DNA of 5,785 nucleotides, from assembly GCA_030829155.1 (NCBI GenBank), contig JAURBD010000100.1, positions 1-5,785 of the forward strand. Reading direction: 5' to 3'. Positions 5,364 to 5,785 of the stretch are shown in pieces. A program made the position numbers and the translations under genes. Position 1 is the stretch's first letter, and every line of letters begins with the position of its first letter. The notes beneath the pieces were generated by a model that saw only the letters and a program-made list of their open reading frames with translations, had not been told where the DNA came from and ran no database searches. This DNA is from Flavobacteriaceae bacterium (GTDB lineage Bacteria; Bacteroidota; Bacteroidia; Flavobacteriales; Flavobacteriaceae).

Positions 5364-5785
5364 TTGGTTATTGGTTTTAAAATTAAGTCTGCAATACCGT
5401 CCCACAAGGCAATTCTGTGGTTGAGTGCAGCTTTTGATGCTACAAGTGCTTCCTCCCATTTCACTGGGTCATCTCCACACAATTCTTGAATCATCTTCAA
5501 AGCCATAGGGCCATGTTCTCCGGCATCAACTTCAATATGGCGTTCGAGGTAATAAATCAAATGACTTAAATCAAGGTTCGAATCGTTATTAATGTTTCTG
5601 ATCATTTCAATGAACATGTCGGGAATCAAATCTTCTCGACCAAAAGTAAAAACAGCAGCAACCACGTGCGTTTTATTCGATTCAATAACCTCAAAAGTGA
5701 ATTTCAAAAACTCTTTTATATAGCTTGGAAGTTCTGCCGACTCGATGTGGTGTTGAATGGTAGGCGATGTATGTAGCGTGCTTAA
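5360..5785 (-). CDS. DUF3050 (haem-oxygenase-like fold) protein, C-terminal 141 residues, 5' end outside window
   Basis: The frame is open from the window edge to TGA at 5360-5362 with no acceptable internal start (a TTG at 5707 is only Leu in the middle of the protein), so the N-terminal part is cut off. Recognisable DUF3050 landmarks are VVAAVFTFGREDLIPDMF (residues 41-58 of the fragment), the helix HLIYYLERHIEVDAGEHGPMA (75-95), ELCGDDPVKWEEA (101-113) and a final helix with RIALWDGI (124-131). From recall of the family the whole protein is about 250 residues, all-helical, and belongs to the haem-oxygenase-like superfamily, some members of which bind iron. H83, D87 and H91 with E51 are candidate ligands. 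The reaction is unknown. It overlaps the next gene by four bases (ATGA), suggesting translational coupling to the peptidase. Confidence 0.85.
   Translation of the reverse strand, partial: LSTLHTSPTIQHHIESAELPSYIKEFLKFTFEVIESNKTHVVAAVFTFGREDLIPDMFIEMIRNINNDSNLDLSHLIYYLERHIEVDAGEHGPMALKMIQELCGDDPVKWEEALVASKAALNHRIALWDGIADLILKPITK

Noticed and set aside
5364..5459. N-terminal extension of the M28 peptidase up to 5459
   Set aside because: It would overlap the DUF3050 gene by about 100 bases and bury the signal peptide; ATG 5363 or 5354 puts the signal peptide at the N-terminus.

Overview
The window looks like chromosomal DNA from a Bacteroidota member, most likely the Flavobacteriia. The evidence is AT-rich non-coding DNA, two upstream regions with the Bacteroidota promoter pattern (TTG, about 20 bases, TATATTTG), A-rich leaders without Shine-Dalgarno sequences, and signal peptides that all place Gln just after the predicted signal peptidase I site. 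Genus cannot be read from the sequence. I see no mobile element, CRISPR array, tRNA or rRNA.

Left part (1-730): the last 54 residues of a protein ending in a bacterial InlB-B-like repeat, then a 328-base stretch without a convincing gene, then a 78-residue protein with two membrane segments and a calcium-loop-like motif between them.

Middle part (833-3554): two secreted paralogues on the + strand (890-1630 and 2197-2958), each apparently built from two copies of a ferredoxin-like alpha/beta domain of the dimeric alpha-beta barrel kind. A pterin-4a-carbinolamine dehydratase gene lies between them on the - strand. The two paralogues also share an upstream promoter block. The second is followed 24 bases later by a lipoprotein with an NTF2/SnoaL-like domain, and the two form a likely operon. 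The first paralogue and this operon each end in a clear rho-independent terminator.

Right part (3589-5785): a - strand gene cluster read from the right edge: a DUF3050 (haem-oxygenase-like) protein cut by the window edge, a secreted M28 zinc aminopeptidase whose start overlaps the DUF3050 stop as ATGA, and a small outer-membrane beta-barrel protein 23 bases further on. The cluster ends at a GC-rich hairpin with T-rich tails on both strands.

The least explained part is the secreted double-barrel paralogue pair and its NTF2-like lipoprotein partner. Their fold can be argued from repeated residue patterns, but no substrate or function can be assigned from the sequence. The remaining genes belong to recognisable families.
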